Assembly: GCA_018816665.1 (NCBI GenBank)
Contig: JAHIVM010000152.1
Location: 1-10,238 of the forward strand
DNA: 10,238 nt
Direction of reading: 5' to 3'
Origin: Candidatus Zixiibacteriota bacterium
GTDB lineage: Bacteria > Zixibacteria > MSB-5A5 > GN15 > FEB-12
Below, one piece after another: positions 1 through 5,916 of this stretch. The notes under the pieces are model-generated. The model was not told where the DNA came from, ran no database searches, and saw only the letters and a list, made by a program, of their open reading frames with translations. Both the position numbers and the translations under genes were made by a program. Numbering within the stretch: the first letter of the stretch is position 1; each line of letters opens with the position of its first letter.

Positions 1-510
1 CTGTCTGGTGTTCGTACCCCAGGGGAAAAAGTACGTCTCGGGATACAGATACCCTTCAAGATACGGAAGCCCCAGGGAATCCAGAAAAAGGGAGTCGGTC
101 GACAGCGCCATGATCTCGAGCGAATCAACTTCCATGCGCTCGGCCAGCACCGAGGCAACCTTCCAGATCGGCGCACCCTCGTAGACCGTCACCCGAATCT
201 TCAGGAAGTCACCGCGTTCCAGCTTGCTGAGAACCGACCGGCAGGAGTTTTCGCCGGTGAAGTCGTACCGACCCACTACCAGTTTTTTGTCCAGTTCCCG
301 CCAGCGGGCCGGCAGTTTCAGCATCAGACCTGAACGAACCACGCCGCCATCGAGTAACTGCTCGGCCACGGTGGCGAACCCATCGCCCGGCTTGATAATA
401 ACCGACACGACCTTGTCGCCGATATCTTTGGGATAGGCATAGCTGAGATACAGGTACCCGATTATGATCACTGTCAACAATACCAGCGCTTTGATGATGT
501 ATTTGTACAA
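1..510 (-). CDS. mltG: Endolytic murein transglycosylase MltG (YceG-like), N-terminal half, cut by window edge
   Basis: MltG is an inner-membrane lytic transglycosylase that cleaves nascent peptidoglycan strands and so sets glycan chain length. The reading frame is open from a TTG at 510 to the window edge and gives 170 residues; family members are usually about 330-350, so roughly half is present. Visible features are an N-terminal membrane anchor (about residues 5-25, ALVLLTVIIIGYLYL), a LysM-like stretch (about 38-60, with IIKPGDGFATVAEQLL), the segment VTVYEGAPIWKVASVLAERM (about 108-126), and the signature LEGYLYPETYFF at 151-162. The Glu of LEG (E152) corresponds to the catalytic Glu of E. 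coli MltG (LEGWFWPDT). The TTG is chosen because an in-frame TAG lies eight codons upstream and AGGA sits 7 nt before the TTG. It follows ruvX by 60 bp on the same strand, a common pairing, which supports both calls. The C-terminal half is outside the window. Confidence 0.9.
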   Translation of the reverse strand, partial: MYKYIIKALVLLTVIIIGYLYLSYAYPKDIGDKVVSVIIKPGDGFATVAEQLLDGGVVRSGLMLKLPARWRELDKKLVVGRYDFTGENSCRSVLSKLERGDFLKIRVTVYEGAPIWKVASVLAERMEVDSLEIMALSTDSLFLDSLGLPYLEGYLYPETYFFPWGTNTRQ

Positions 511-570
511 GCCTGTTTCCTGTTGTCCTGTCTATTTCTTACACCTATTCGAAACGATCCCGGCACCCCT

Positions 571-1005
571 TCAGGTCCCGTAGGTGTCGGCCAAAAACCG
601 CTCCAGGATAATCACGGCCGCCAGACGGTCAATCCGGCGCTTGTCCTTGCCCACCCGCTTCCCGTGGGCATGAATTATATCCGCCGCCTTGACTGAGGTT
701 CCGTGCTCGTCCACTTTATGTATCGGCCCCGAATACACTTCTTCCAGTTTGGCAATAAACCGGTCTATCTCATCACACTTGGGACTGCGATCCCCGGAGG
801 CCAGCAACGGATAGCCAATGACTACGCCGTTGGGCTGATATTCCTCGAGTACCGCGACTATGTCACTCAGCGCCTGTTTGACCGACTTGACCTCCAGCGT
901 TTTCAGGGGCGATGCTATCATGCCCATGGGATCGCTTTTGGCCAGACCGATCCGACGGCTCCCGTAGTCGATGGCAATAAACTCCCGGTCAAAATCGCTC
1001 GTCAT
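571..1005 (-). CDS. ruvX: RuvX/YqgF family RNase H-fold protein (putative pre-16S rRNA nuclease or Holliday junction resolvase)
   Basis: YqgF/RuvX proteins have an RNase H-like fold. They are implicated in maturing the 5' end of 16S rRNA and have been described as Holliday-junction resolvases. The 144-residue product has the usual family length (about 140). The motifs are IAIDYGSRRIGLAKSDP near the N-terminus (first acidic residue D13), VVIGYPLLASG (61-71), KVDEHGTS (97-104, second acidic residue E100) and RRIDRLAAVIILERFL (123-138, third acidic residue D126). All three metal-binding acids are therefore present. The usual DERLTT is changed to DEHGTS, so the Arg after the Glu is His. The frame stays open to a TTG at 1137, but family alignment starts at ATG 1005; the extra 44 residues would overlap the upstream lipoprotein gene and look like nothing in the family. 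There is no clear Shine-Dalgarno. It lies 49 bp after the lipoprotein gene and 60 bp before mltG. Confidence 0.92.
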   Translation of the reverse strand: MTSDFDREFIAIDYGSRRIGLAKSDPMGMIASPLKTLEVKSVKQALSDIVAVLEEYQPNGVVIGYPLLASGDRSPKCDEIDRFIAKLEEVYSGPIHKVDEHGTSVKAADIIHAHGKRVGKDKRRIDRLAAVIILERFLADTYGT

Positions 1006-1054
1006 GCGGTAATGGTAGGCAGTATCGGGCCGGATGTCAAAAAAAACAGGATCG

Positions 1055-1477
1055 TCATCGCCGACACCAGAGACTGAGTCGTTCGAAAGTGTGGACGGTC
1101 GACGGCAACCCTTCGTAGCATGCCGTACTGGATACAATCAGTAACGACTCCCGGCGATCAAGTGTCATGACAGCGGCCAGGCCCTCCCGGCTCAGATCGT
1201 TATCCAGGTAGTATAGCAGCAGCCTGTCACCATCCCGTTCCCAGTCAAACATCACCGGAATCTGATCCTCGCGGAAATTCGATTCGAGTGTGCCGTCCGG
1301 GCAGAACCGCCACCTGCCGCCCACAAACATCGTACTGGGTTGGCCGTACTCAGAAGCACCCACACACTCCCACGTGCCCTGCACAGACATGTCAACCGTG
1401 TTGACGACACCGTCCGAACTGCACTGGATAAGCCATAGAGAGGGAATTGATAGAACCAAAAGGGCAAGTCTTCGCAT
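1055..1477 (-). CDS. Small putative lipoprotein, possibly lipocalin-like; function unknown
   Basis: I do not recognise a named gene. From ATG 1477 the product is 140 residues. Residues 1-18 form a short signal sequence (two Arg, then a hydrophobic LALLVLSIPSLWLI) ending at C19 in LIQC. This resembles a lipobox, but with Gln instead of Gly/Ala/Ser at -1. Ser at +2 would favour outer-membrane sorting by E. coli rules. The mature part has a pattern seen in small lipocalin-like domains: VQGTWECVG near the start, then GGRWRFCPDGTLES, then alternating hydrophobic strands (DRLLLYYLD, AAVMTLD, SLLIVSST). Four further Cys (WEC, RFC, TAC, LWC) could form disulfides in the periplasm. An upstream TTG at 1510 would add 11 residues before the signal peptide and is less likely. 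No strong ribosome binding site is visible before either start. It lies 107 bp after the AsnB-like gene and 49 bp before ruvX. The lipocalin-like call is inference. Confidence 0.7.
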   Translation of the reverse strand: MRRLALLVLSIPSLWLIQCSSDGVVNTVDMSVQGTWECVGASEYGQPSTMFVGGRWRFCPDGTLESNFREDQIPVMFDWERDGDRLLLYYLDNDLSREGLAAVMTLDRRESLLIVSSTACYEGLPSTVHTFERLSLWCRR

Positions 1478-1584
1478 GATATCGGCCCGGGAAAAGATGT
1501 TTCCGAACAATCTGCGAGCTACTTGTATTAACGAGTCTCAAGCCGAAAAGTCACATACGAAATTCACCTGCGTGCCGAACCGCG

Positions 1585-2850
1585 TCAGGTTTTGCGCTCT
1601 TTCTTTTTGGCGGCCGGGAACAGGATATTATTGAGAATCAAACGGTACCCCGGCGAATGTTTGTGCAAGGACAAATCTGTCGGCGGATCATGTACCATGT
1701 GACGGTAATCCTCGGGATCGTGCCCGGCCAGGAACGTGAAAGTCCCCCGCCCGAGATTCCCGTGGAGATAACGAACTTCATCGTAGTTGTCCGGCTGCCC
1801 CAGCACCGTGATATGCTTTTTGAGCAGCGACTTGCGGAACCCGGTCACCTGCCCCATAAATCCGTTGACTGTCGCCACATGGTTCTGCACGAGCATCGTG
1901 GGGACGGGATCAAGTTTGGCGGAAAACTCAAACAGGTAGAAGAAATCCTGCTCCTGCAGCGGGAAACGCATCATGCGATCGGGATACGTGTCGATATTCG
2001 ACCGCTTGTACACCATCGGATCGGTCACCAGTTCGAAATTTTCAAAGGCAAACGTCCGGCCAAAGTCCAGTCTGCCTTCGTAGCCGGGATCAATGGGGTC
2101 ACCATCGAGTTCCCGCGCCACAATGTCCACCCCGTCGGCCGCCAGAGCAATATCAATCGTCTCAGGGGCGGAACACATGGTAAACAGGAATCCGCCGCGA
2201 CGAACATAATCGGCAATCGTTTTGGCCACATCTCGCTTCATCTCAGATACTTTGTTGTAGCCGAGCTTGCGGGCCATGTCCTCGTTGGTTTTGACATCGG
2301 CCTGGTACCAGAGGGCATTACGAAAGGCACCGTAGAATTTGCCGTATTGACCGGTGTAGTCCTCGTGATGCGAATGCAGCCAGTCGTATTCCTCCAGTGC
2401 TCCGCTGAGTACTTCCTCGTCCCAGATAATATCGTATTTGATTTCGGCATAGTTGAGCACCAGCGTGACAGCATCGTCCCAGGGCTGGGCGGTCGGTGGT
2501 GAATACACGGCAATGGCCGGGGCTTTCTCAAGCTCCACCCGCTCCATGTTTTCGACTTCAATCTGGCGGTAGATATCGGCCACCTGCCCCGATGTGATTT
2601 TTTCCGCCGTGACTCCCATCAACAGGGCCAGGTTCGCGGTTTCGGGAGAGAATTCAATCAGAAACGATCCTGCCCGATAATTCAGCAGCCATTCGGACTG
2701 ATAGCCCATATCCAGGGCGCGATACACCAGCCCGTAGGCCTTGAGGTGATCGTTCTGTGCGTCGTCCATGGGCACCAGCAGCGAGGCCGCCTGCACGCCG
2801 AACGGCAGCACCAGAATACATACAACTGTGAGTAGTCTTTTGAGATGCAT
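1585..2850 (-). CDS. Secreted conserved protein of the family often labelled 'asparagine synthetase B'; true function unknown
   Basis: The 421-residue product has a clear signal peptide (residues 1-21, cleavage after VQA), so it acts in the periplasm or outside. The mature sequence matches, from memory, a strongly conserved Bacteroidota-type family that databases call asparagine synthetase B. Recognisable blocks are LVPMDDAQNDHLKAYG (25-40), LLNYRAGSF (55-63), YSPPTAQPWDDAVTLVLNYA (116-135), DWLHSHHEDYTGQYGKFYG (156-174), VRRGGFLFTMCSAPETIDIA (216-235), FEFSAKLDPVPTML (307-320), FTFLAGHDPEDY (371-382) and SPGYRLILNNILFPAAKK near the end. It lacks what real AsnB needs: no N-terminal catalytic Cys2, no SGGxDS pyrophosphatase loop, and a signal peptide. 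The strand-Cys-helix at FTMCSAPETIDIA resembles the nucleophile elbow of class I amidotransferase-like folds, with C226 as the possible nucleophile and H363 or H377 as partners. That is inference. It starts 30 bp after rarA, has no Shine-Dalgarno, and is probably cotranscribed or leaderless. Confidence 0.85.
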   Translation of the reverse strand: MHLKRLLTVVCILVLPFGVQAASLLVPMDDAQNDHLKAYGLVYRALDMGYQSEWLLNYRAGSFLIEFSPETANLALLMGVTAEKITSGQVADIYRQIEVENMERVELEKAPAIAVYSPPTAQPWDDAVTLVLNYAEIKYDIIWDEEVLSGALEEYDWLHSHHEDYTGQYGKFYGAFRNALWYQADVKTNEDMARKLGYNKVSEMKRDVAKTIADYVRRGGFLFTMCSAPETIDIALAADGVDIVARELDGDPIDPGYEGRLDFGRTFAFENFELVTDPMVYKRSNIDTYPDRMMRFPLQEQDFFYLFEFSAKLDPVPTMLVQNHVATVNGFMGQVTGFRKSLLKKHITVLGQPDNYDEVRYLHGNLGRGTFTFLAGHDPEDYRHMVHDPPTDLSLHKHSPGYRLILNNILFPAAKKKERKT

Positions 2851-2858
2851 AGTACTTA

Positions 2859-2864
2859 AACGTA
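2859..2864 (-). promoter_or_regulatory. Possible -10 element close to the AsnB-like start (leaderless candidate)
   Basis: Read on the minus strand, TACGTT lies 8 nt before the ATG at 2850 and is followed by TAAGTACT. No Shine-Dalgarno exists in front of this ATG. If the hexamer works as a -10, transcription would begin at or next to the start codon. There is no convincing -35, and the neighbouring rarA stop is only 30 bp away, so read-through from rarA is an equally good explanation. Confidence 0.2.
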
Positions 2865-2880
2865 TCGGCAGGTCTTCGGT

Positions 2881-4218
2881 TCAGCTTTTTGTCCGGGTCT
2901 TCCCGGCCCGGTATTCACGGTATCGCTTGAGATACTCTGATATCTTGGCCTCTCGCCCGGCCTCTTTGGGATGATAATACTGACGATTCTTCAACTGGTC
3001 GGGGAAATGCTCCTGGTCGACCATCGCGCCGTCGTGATCGTGAGCGTACTCATACCCCTTGCCGTAATCCAGCTCTTTCATCAGGTCAGTCGGAGCGTTG
3101 CGCAGCCAGAGCGGCACCGGCAGCGAACCAAACGTCGAGGCATCCTTCCGGGCGTTGCCAAAAGCTATGTAGGCGGCGTTTGACTTTGGAGCACAGGCCA
3201 GATAAATCACCAGTTGGGCGATAGCCAGGTCCCCCTCGGGCGACCCCAAAAAGTGGAAGGCATCGCGGGCACTGATAGACAAAGTAAGCGCAAACGGATC
3301 GGCGAGGCCAATATCTTCGGAGGCAAACCGGATCAACCGACGGATGATATACAGCGGTTCCTCACCGGACTCCAGCATCCGCGCCAGCCAGTAAATCGCG
3401 GCATCGGGGTCACCGTCGCGGATGGTTTTGTGCAGCGCCGAAATCAGATTGTAATGTTCCTCGCCGGACTTGTCGTAAGCCAGCATCCCCTTCTGGTGGA
3501 CATCCTGAACGGCTTCCAGCGTGATTTCCGCGCCGTCGTCGACATAGGCCGCGACCGCTTCCAGCAGCGACAGCCCCCGACGAGCATCGCCATCGGCCGC
3601 CTCCGCCATATGCTGAAGCGCTTCGGGCGAAACCTTCAGGCCGTCGGCACCAAGACCGTACTCTTCGTCGGTGAGCGCCCGCGCAAGCACGGTCTGGATA
3701 TCTTCGGGCGCCAGACGGGTCAGTACATACACCCGCATCCGTGAGAGCAACGCGGAGTTGACCTCAAACGACGGGTTTTCGGTAGTCGCGCCGATCAGGA
3801 CAATATCGCCCCGTTCGACATATGGCAGGAAAGCGTCCTGCTGGGCTTTGTTGAAGCGATGGATTTCATCGACAAACACATAGGTCCGGCGGCCGGACAT
3901 ATTGTAATAGTCGCGGGACTTGGAGATCAGGGCCTTGATTTCTTTGATACTGGAGGTCACCGCCGAGAAGGGCACAAACTGGCCGCGAGTCGATCCGGCT
4001 ATCAGCTGGGCCAGGGTCGTTTTGCCGGTGCCGGGCGGACCCCAGAAGATGATCGAGGGTACGCGGTCTTCCTCAATTGCCTTGCGCAGGGGGGTGCCGA
4101 CTCCGATGACTTTGGGTTGCCCGACAAACTCATCGAACGATTTGGGCCGCATGCGGTCGGCCAGCGGCGCGGTATTGTCCAGGGCGGTTTCGTCCCGGGG
4201 TTCCTCAAAGAAGTCCAT
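2881..4218 (-). CDS. rarA: Replication-associated recombination protein A (RarA/MgsA, AAA+ ATPase)
   Basis: RarA is a cytoplasmic AAA+ ATPase related to clamp-loader subunits and eukaryotic WRNIP1. It acts at stalled replication forks and interacts with SSB. The 445-residue protein has the usual family length and every landmark: LADRMRPKSFDEFVGQ (19-34), Walker A GPPGTGKTT (60-68), Walker B VFVDEIHRFNKAQQDAFLP (114-132), sensor 1 GATTENPSF (143-151), an Arg-finger region LLSRMRVY (157-164) and sensor 2 GDARRGLSLLE (210-220). The C-terminal part includes HYNLISALHKTIRDGDPDAA (255-274), ESGEEPLYIIRRLIRFASED (283-302) and WLRNAPTDLMKELDYGKGYE (371-390), typical of the tetramerisation region. ATG 4218 fits the family start. 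It has no Shine-Dalgarno, but a promoter-like pair lies immediately upstream, so the mRNA may be leaderless. The 564-bp island separates it from hemW; the AsnB-like gene follows after 30 bp. Confidence 0.97.
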   Translation of the reverse strand: MDFFEEPRDETALDNTAPLADRMRPKSFDEFVGQPKVIGVGTPLRKAIEEDRVPSIIFWGPPGTGKTTLAQLIAGSTRGQFVPFSAVTSSIKEIKALISKSRDYYNMSGRRTYVFVDEIHRFNKAQQDAFLPYVERGDIVLIGATTENPSFEVNSALLSRMRVYVLTRLAPEDIQTVLARALTDEEYGLGADGLKVSPEALQHMAEAADGDARRGLSLLEAVAAYVDDGAEITLEAVQDVHQKGMLAYDKSGEEHYNLISALHKTIRDGDPDAAIYWLARMLESGEEPLYIIRRLIRFASEDIGLADPFALTLSISARDAFHFLGSPEGDLAIAQLVIYLACAPKSNAAYIAFGNARKDASTFGSLPVPLWLRNAPTDLMKELDYGKGYEYAHDHDGAMVDQEHFPDQLKNRQYYHPKEAGREAKISEYLKRYREYRAGKTRTKS

Positions 4219-4226
4219 AAGCGGTC

Positions 4227-4254
4227 AATATAACACCTGATACCGGCCGAACAA
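4227..4254 (-). promoter_or_regulatory. Candidate rarA promoter directly before the start codon
   Basis: On the minus strand, TTGTTC (4254-4249) and TATATT (4232-4227) are separated by 16 bp, close to the sigma-70 pattern. The -10 ends 8 nt before the rarA ATG at 4218, so transcription would be expected to start at or within a base or two of the ATG. This agrees with the lack of a Shine-Dalgarno in front of rarA. It was judged by eye only. Confidence 0.4.
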
Positions 4255-4297
4255 TCACAATGTAGGGGGCCAAAATGAGAGTACCGGACCCTTATGC

Positions 4298-4319
4298 CCC
4301 GGTCAGCTCGATGACCGGG
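4298..4319. repeat. Perfect 8-bp-stem hairpin
   Basis: CCCGGTCA (4298-4305) and TGACCGGG (4312-4319) are exact reverse complements around the 6-nt loop GCTCGA. No T-tract follows on either strand, so it is not a standard intrinsic terminator. It lies in the leftward path from hemW to rarA, about 80 bp before the rarA start, and could be a protein-binding site or part of a decayed repeat. Confidence 0.5.
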
Positions 4320-4429
4320 ATGGTTTGTAGTGGGTGCGTCCCCGGACCCGCCGCAACTGGATGCATGATTCACGAGCCGACGGGCGTCCCGTGTTGGAGC
4401 AAAGAGATAAGGCACCCAGCGCTGCTATC

Positions 4430-4443
4430 CCTGCGCACGCAGG
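4430..4443. repeat. Short palindrome of the CCTGC...GCAGG interspersed type
   Basis: CCTGC (4430-4434) and GCAGG (4439-4443) flank GCAC, followed by AATCCA. The phrase resembles the widespread 'CATTCC(T/C)GC-N-GC(A/G)GGAATCC' palindromes scattered in intergenic regions of many bacterial genomes. Only one copy is in this window, so repeat status rests on that resemblance. Confidence 0.35.
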
Positions 4444-4469
4444 AATCCATTGGTTTCTTGAGGCATAGT

Positions 4470-4520
4470 TGTCGGGTTTCTCACCCCGCCTGCTCGGCGG
4501 GCCTCGGAACCCGACCTACA
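4470..4520 (+). repeat. Palindromic element, copy A (51 bp)
   Basis: The copy begins TGTCGGGTTTCTC and ends TCGGAACCCGACCTACA. Its outer arms GTCGGGTT (4471-4478) and AACCCGAC (4508-4515) pair perfectly. Inside is a second hairpin CCCGCC-TGCTC-GGCGGG (4485-4501, 6-bp stem and 5-nt loop). Both terminal segments (13 and 17 bp) are identical, in inverted orientation, to those of copy B at 4566-4620; the 21 bp between them are not. The layout resembles REP/BIME or small MITE-type elements. Confidence 0.8.
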
Positions 4521-4565
4521 AAAGATTTCCAGGACATGAGTACTGGACAGTCCCTGCAATCTTGA

Positions 4566-4620
4566 TGTAGGTCGGGTTCCGAGATCGTCCGCGAATAGCG
4601 GATGAGCGAGAAACCCGACA
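4566..4620 (-). repeat. Palindromic element, copy B (55 bp), inverted relative to copy A
   Basis: Read on the minus strand, this copy starts and ends with exactly the same 13-bp and 17-bp segments as copy A. Its outer arms (4571-4578 and 4612-4619) pair perfectly. Its 25-bp interior differs from copy A yet again forms a hairpin with a 5-nt loop: TCCGC-GAATA-GCGGA (4588-4602), extendable to about 8 pairs (4585-4605) with one G-T pair. The two copies are 45 bp apart and can pair with each other through their arms. Confidence 0.8.
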
Positions 4621-4668
4621 CTCTCAACTCAGACCAGTGCTGGCAGGCCGCCCGCCCTTTGTGTAATC

Positions 4669-4762
4669 GGGCAGGTCTCCGGAGCGATTCTGATATGGTG
4701 AAGTGATTACGCTTGATTCTGATTCGGATATGATCGGGCTATTGGCTAATAGAGACCTGCCC
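4669..4762. repeat. 11-bp perfect inverted repeat with 72-bp spacer
   Basis: GGGCAGGTCTC (4669-4679) is the exact reverse complement of GAGACCTGCCC (4752-4762). The spacer holds GATTC(T/G)GATATG-like direct repeats, and the right arm overlaps a smaller hairpin CTATT-GGCT-AATAG (4739-4752). It lies just downstream of hemW, so a hemW read-through transcript would contain it. Confidence 0.6.
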
Positions 4763-4763
4763 T

Positions 4764-4779
4764 GCGTAGGTCACTACGC
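4764..4779 (-). terminator. Hairpin just after the hemW stop; weak terminator candidate
   Basis: GCGTAG and CTACGC (6-bp perfect stem, 4-nt loop) lie 3 bp beyond the hemW stop codon. No run of T follows on the minus strand, so it is not a classical intrinsic terminator. It may protect the 3' end of the lepB-hemW mRNA or simply be another repeat of the island. Confidence 0.25.
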
Positions 4780-4782
4780 CCC

Positions 4783-5916
4783 CTACTTCAACAACCGCCT
4801 GGCAATCTCATCCGCCAGGTAAAACCCCTCATCGGACAAACGCAATGCACCCGGCTCGGAGATCAAATACCCCGCCTTGACCAGGATCTCGTATTGTTGA
4901 GAATTCAAGCGGCTGTCCAGGTCGCAATCAAACCGCTCGGCAAAACGAGCCCGGTCGATTCCCCTGCTGATTCGCAACCCCAGCATGATCGCCTCGGTCA
5001 TGCGTTCGTCGGGGCCGGAGTCGTCGGGTACACCCGGATGGTTCCCCTCATGCAACGCCGATGCCCACTCGTCGATACTCCGCGGATTGTAAAACCGCTG
5101 CTCGCCCACAAACGAATGCGCCGCCGGTCCCAGCCCGATATATGCCTCGCCTTCCCAGTACCCCAGGTTGTGCTTGCATTCATGACCCGGTTTGGCGAAC
5201 GAACATATCTCGTAGCGTTTATATCCCGCCTCGGCAAAAAACTCACAGCCGGCGCGATAAAACGCCGCTACCCGATCCGCCTCAGGGATTCTGAGTTTGC
5301 CCGCATCGACTTTCTCCGCCAGCGGCGTCCCGGGTTCAACTGTCAGGTGATAATACGAGATATGCGGCGCCTGCAGATCAACAATCGCATCCAGATCGGT
5401 CGACAACATCTTGCCGGTCTGCCCCGGTATCCCAAAAATCTGATCCACTCCAAACGTGGCGAAGCTCAAAGCATTGGCCAGGTATACGGACTGATGTGTG
5501 TCATGAACATTGTGCCGCCGGCCCAGCCGCTTGAGCAACTTCTTGTCGAACGACTGAACGCCGAACACCGGACGGTTGACGCCCAGTTCGCCGAGCCGTT
5601 CGAGACCATCGACCGAAACCGACTCAGGATTGCACTCAAACGAAAACTCAATCCCGCGCAGAACATGAAACAGTCCCCGCACCTGTTCGAGCCAGCGGGC
5701 GAACAATTCAAGATTAGATAGCGACGGCGTCCCGCCGCCAACGTAGATCGTACGAATATCGCGATCTTGAAGCTGCTCGGCTGCCAGACGGGTTTCGATT
5801 TCGAGCGCCGAGAAAAACGCACGTTCCTGTTCGGGGCTGTGGAGTTCCTTATAGAAGTCACAATACGAGCAGGTATTGCGGCAGAAAGGAAAATGGAGGT
5901 AGAGTCCTAATGACAT
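4783..5916 (-). CDS. hemW: Radical SAM haem chaperone HemW (HemN-like)
   Basis: HemW is a radical SAM protein that binds haem and is thought to deliver it to respiratory enzymes. It is often misannotated as oxygen-independent coproporphyrinogen III oxidase. The 377-residue product has the usual HemW length. It opens with LYLHFPFCRNTCSYCDF, whose C12, C16 and C19 give the CxxxCxxC motif for the 4Fe-4S cluster. The following residues are DF rather than the extra Cys of true HemN. Further motifs are GGGTPS (60-65), FECNPES (94-99 region), GVQSFD (119-124), IFGIPGQT (160-167) and the HemW haem-binding motif HNxxYW (HNLGYW, 249-254). The C-terminal HemW-type winged domain is complete. The start ATG shares one base with the lepB stop (TGATG at 5918-5914), implying translational coupling; there is no separate Shine-Dalgarno. 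Confidence 0.96.
   Translation of the reverse strand: MSLGLYLHFPFCRNTCSYCDFYKELHSPEQERAFFSALEIETRLAAEQLQDRDIRTIYVGGGTPSLSNLELFARWLEQVRGLFHVLRGIEFSFECNPESVSVDGLERLGELGVNRPVFGVQSFDKKLLKRLGRRHNVHDTHQSVYLANALSFATFGVDQIFGIPGQTGKMLSTDLDAIVDLQAPHISYYHLTVEPGTPLAEKVDAGKLRIPEADRVAAFYRAGCEFFAEAGYKRYEICSFAKPGHECKHNLGYWEGEAYIGLGPAAHSFVGEQRFYNPRSIDEWASALHEGNHPGVPDDSGPDERMTEAIMLGLRISRGIDRARFAERFDCDLDSRLNSQQYEILVKAGYLISEPGALRLSDEGFYLADEIARRLLK

Larger units (their letters stand above)
4219..4782. other. 564-bp gene-free island with several inverted repeats between hemW and rarA
   Basis: No convincing gene lies here. The reading frames are short and consist largely of repeat sequence. In order it holds the rarA promoter region, a 9-mer GTAGGGGGC (4262-4270) whose reverse complement is at 4778-4786, a perfect hairpin (4298-4319), a small hairpin ACGGG-CGT-CCCGT (4380-4392), a palindrome (4430-4443), two inverted copies of a palindromic element (4470-4520 and 4566-4620), an 11-bp inverted repeat (4669-4679 with 4752-4762), a loose direct repeat GATTC(T/G)GATATG (4686-4697 and 4721-4732) and a hairpin beside the hemW stop (4764-4779). 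Such a density of palindromes suggests an accumulation site for REP/MITE-like repeats, or a structured RNA made by read-through from hemW. Confidence 0.75.

Noticed and set aside
571..1137. Longer ruvX from TTG 1137
   Set aside because: The additional 44 residues overlap the lipoprotein gene, have no family counterpart and give an abnormally long protein.
1657..2502. Plus-strand frame of 281 codons opposite the AsnB-like gene
   Set aside because: It is an antisense shadow of a confidently coding frame and shows no domain or ribosome binding site.
4292..4366. Short minus-strand frame (24 codons) ending in IPVIELTGA
   Set aside because: It has a protein-like flavour and could be a gene remnant, but it is too short, has no ribosome binding site and has a stop directly upstream in frame.
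4002..4415. Minus-strand frame of 137 codons overlapping the rarA start
   Set aside because: About half of it is rarA read in another frame; the rest is repeat-rich non-coding DNA.
4275..4565. Plus-strand open frame of 96 codons inside the island
   Set aside because: It runs straight through the palindromic repeats, has no Shine-Dalgarno and no recognisable domain. Phrases such as LRTQESIGF are typical translations of interspersed repeats.
4470..4620. CRISPR array
   Set aside because: There are only two copies, in inverted orientation, with paired interiors and no regular spacers or cas genes.
4894..5721. Plus-strand frame of 275 codons opposite hemW
   Set aside because: It is antisense to a complete, motif-bearing hemW; the length is a by-product of GC-rich codon usage.
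4783..5916. Oxygen-independent coproporphyrinogen III oxidase (HemN)
   Set aside because: The extra Cys of HemN after CxxxCxxC is absent (DF instead), and HNxxYW, a HemW hallmark, is present.
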